From NCBI GenBank assembly GCA_963769905.1, contig CAVYNG010000002.1, forward strand, positions 2,232,001 through 2,296,000: DNA of 64,000 nucleotides, written 5' to 3'. The DNA comes from Bog-756 sp963769905 (GTDB lineage Bacteria; Actinomycetota; Acidimicrobiia; Acidimicrobiales; RAAP-2). Below the pieces are notes generated by a model that was given only the letters and a program-made list of their open reading frames with translations, was not told where the DNA came from and searched no databases. Made by a program: the position numbers and the translations under genes. Of the stretch, positions 62,647 through 64,000 are shown one piece after another. How positions within the stretch are numbered: the stretch's first letter is position 1; the number at the start of each line of letters is the position of its first letter.

Positions 62647-63417
62647 TCACGCGGTCATCGCACCGTCGATGATCACGTCGGTCCCGTTCGTGTGCAGGGC
62701 CTCGTCCGAAGCGAGGTAGGCGATCGCGGCCGCGATGCCCTCGGGGGAGCCGAACCCCTCGAGCGGCATCATCCGGCTGAGCAGCTTCCGGTCGGCTCCC
62801 TCTGGCACATGGAACGCCTCGGCGATCGGCGTATCGATCGCACCTGGACTCACGCTGTTCACCCGGAGGCCGGCTCTGCCGTACTCGACGGCGAGGGCCT
62901 TCGTGAGCGCGAGGACCCCACCTTTGGACGCCACGTACGCGGCCGACCAGGGCTGCCCCTTGTGCGCGGCCGTCGAGGCCACGTTCACGATGGTGCCGCG
63001 GCTCGCCAGCAGGTGAGGGATGGCCGCCCTGCAGACGAGAAACGTACCGGTCAAGTTCACCGCGAGCAGCCGGTCCCATTCCTCGAGGGAGTGCTCGTGG
63101 GTATGGGAGAACGAGAGCACGCCGGCCACGTTCACGACCACGTCGAGTCGGCCGAGCGCCTCCACCGACGACTCGACCAGGTCTGAGACGGCCCCGGCCG
63201 AGCTCACGTCGGCAACGCGGGTATCGACCGACCCGGCCTCGCCCTCGACATCCCCCGGTAACGTCGCCAGCCGCTCGGTGTCGAGATCCGCCGCGATCAC
63301 CGTCGCGCCTTCGGCAGCGAGCCGGACAGCGGTCGCCCGTCCGATGCCGGAGGCCCCGCCCGTGACGAGCGCACTCCTGCCGGTGAAGCGCGAGGCGGTG
63401 GTGGTCGTAGGGCCCAT
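62647..63417 (-). CDS. SDR family oxidoreductase
   Basis: 256 residues. TGGASGIG loop, NVAGVLSF, catalytic Ser in VASTAAHKG and YVASKGG. DLD after strand 2 favours NAD(H). C-terminal HTNGTDVIIDGAMTA is typical. It converges with the SnoaL-like gene and diverges from the ArsR gene; the ArsR operator region lies 50-80 bases upstream of its start, so shared control is possible. Confidence 0.88.
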   Translation of the reverse strand: MGPTTTTASRFTGRSALVTGGASGIGRATAVRLAAEGATVIAADLDTERLATLPGDVEGEAGSVDTRVADVSSAGAVSDLVESSVEALGRLDVVVNVAGVLSFSHTHEHSLEEWDRLLAVNLTGTFLVCRAAIPHLLASRGTIVNVASTAAHKGQPWSAAYVASKGGVLALTKALAVEYGRAGLRVNSVSPGAIDTPIAEAFHVPEGADRKLLSRMMPLEGFGSPEGIAAAIAYLASDEALHTNGTDVIIDGAMTA

Positions 63418-63463
63418 CGCCCGATGGTACGGCCCGGGGCTCGACTGCCGGATTCTATGTTAG

Positions 63464-63493
63464 TTGACACTTTCGTAAGGAATAGCTTACACT
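63464..63493 (+). promoter_or_regulatory. ArsR operator embedded in a leaderless promoter
   Basis: Perfect -35 TTGACA (63464-63469), 18-base spacer, -10 TACACT (63488-63493) placing the start of transcription at the GTG at 63500. A perfect inverted repeat GTAAG-GAATAG-CTTAC (63475-63490) fills the spacer and overlaps the -10. This fits autorepression by the ArsR-type product. Confidence 0.65.
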
Positions 63494-63499
63494 AAGCAA

Positions 63500-63883
63500 G
63501 TGGATGTCGCACTCAAGGCCCTCGCCGAGCCCCGGAGACGGGAGATCCTGCGCCTCGTCTGGACGCGCGAGCTCCCCGCGACCGAGATCGCGGCCCGTTT
63601 CCACGACGTCACCCGACCCGCGGTGTCCCAGCACCTCAAGGTGCTACGAGAGGCCAAATTGGTCGACGAGCGCCGCGACGGGACCCGCCGCCTCTATCGG
63701 GTCAACCAGGCAGAGATGACCAAGCTGCGCGACTTCCTCGACGACTACTGGGCGGGCGGCCTCGAACGTCTCCGCGACGTGTCCGAGGCGGCCGAACAGG
63801 CGAAGCACCGACAGCCGGAGCACCGACATGCCAAGCAGCGAACGAACAGAGAAGCACCGACCGAACAGAAAGGACGGCAGTGA
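63500..63883 (+). CDS. ArsR-family transcriptional regulator
   Basis: 127 residues from GTG at 63500, likely leaderless. Winged helix: VALKALAEPRRREILRLVW, LPATEIAARFHDVTRPAVSQHLKVLREAKLV (quoted in part as TRPAVSQHLKVL), RRDGTRRLYRVN. No metal-binding Cys (no ELCVCDL motif), so it belongs to the non-metal branch usually paired with SRPBCC proteins. The tail (about 90-127) is hydrophilic. Stop shares one base with the next ATG. Confidence 0.9.
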   Translation: MDVALKALAEPRRREILRLVWTRELPATEIAARFHDVTRPAVSQHLKVLREAKLVDERRDGTRRLYRVNQAEMTKLRDFLDDYWAGGLERLRDVSEAAEQAKHRQPEHRHAKQRTNREAPTEQKGRQ

Positions 63884-64000
63884 TGGCCCAGCTCGAACGT
63901 GAGATCGTGGTCGACGCCACGCCAGCAACCATCTTCCCATTCCTCTCCGAGCGCGAGAAGTTGCTCCAGTGGATGGGCACCGACGCGGACATCGACGCAC
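63883..64000 (+). CDS. SRPBCC (AHSA1-like) domain protein, 3' truncated by window end
   Basis: First 39 residues only, from ATG at 63883 (TGATG overlap with the ArsR stop). EREIVVDATPATIFPFLSE and LLQWMGTDADID match the start of AHSA1/START-like SRPBCC domains, which bind hydrophobic ligands. ArsR plus SRPBCC operons are common in actinobacteria. The gene continues past the end of the window. Confidence 0.8.
   Translation, partial: MAQLEREIVVDATPATIFPFLSEREKLLQWMGTDADIDA

Noticed and set aside
1..64000. tRNA, rRNA, CRISPR arrays, insertion sequences or prophage
   Set aside because: I looked for cloverleaf-like runs, regularly spaced repeats, transposase or integrase motifs and phage genes and found none.

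Overview
The window is G+C-rich DNA from an actinobacterium. Tight ATGA/GTGA gene overlaps, many GTG starts, a mycofactocin cluster, an F420-type luciferase-fold oxidoreductase and a resuscitation-promoting-factor gene support this. The cell-wall propeller repeats (GYWLVAADGGVFSFGDA type) and the RCC1 plus MBG repeat protein make the class Acidimicrobiia my best guess; that is inference, with no marker gene to prove it. I saw no rRNA, tRNA, CRISPR array, insertion sequence or prophage. It reads as an ordinary chromosomal segment with islands of unusual genes.

Layout. 1-4232: distal part of a mycofactocin operon (ferredoxin, EtfB-like, MftE, mycofactocin-type SDR, MftF), all overlapping. 4362-6286: two linked membrane-anchored proteins sharing a coiled-coil and Cys module, the second carrying a GH43 domain. 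6609-14900: minus-strand surface-protein region with a 1890-residue RCC1/MBG protein and two other secreted proteins. 15655-17847: Rpf-like muralytic protein and an MFS exporter. 17931-24062: a five-gene minus-strand electron-transfer operon (small Ser/Thr-rich secreted protein, ApbE flavin transferase, ferric-reductase-like membrane protein, NuoF-like protein, ferredoxin) diverging from a two-component system, with arrays of 11-bp repeats between them.

24096-30126: acyl-CoA dehydrogenase, CFP32-like VOC protein, small membrane protein, tyrosine phosphatase and an MmpL-type transporter. 30308-34769: a MarR regulator with a promoter/operator that points to leaderless translation, then a heterodimeric ABC exporter. 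34810-39775: a frameshifted amidase, DUF6295 protein, dienelactone hydrolase, and a MerR/MFS pair with a palindromic operator. 40252-46121: FtsH-like protease, a PemK/MazF-like protein, a hypothetical protein, an LLM oxidoreductase and a universal stress protein. 46141-53545: a large cyclase/ATPase/TPR regulator, thioesterase, acyl-CoA dehydrogenase, PdxH and a class-V aminotransferase-like enzyme.

53655-58669: secreted six-unit propeller protein, SDR, 3-methyladenine glycosylase, YjbQ protein, SCO lipoprotein and CtaG. 58688-64000: D-threonine-aldolase-like PLP enzyme, an SDR / amine-dehydrogenase-like / SnoaL-like operon, another SDR, and an ArsR/SRPBCC module cut off by the window end.

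The most system-like unit is the flavin-dependent electron-transfer operon with its divergent two-component system and paired repeat arrays. It contains a flavin-attaching enzyme but no recognisable flavin-carrier domain.
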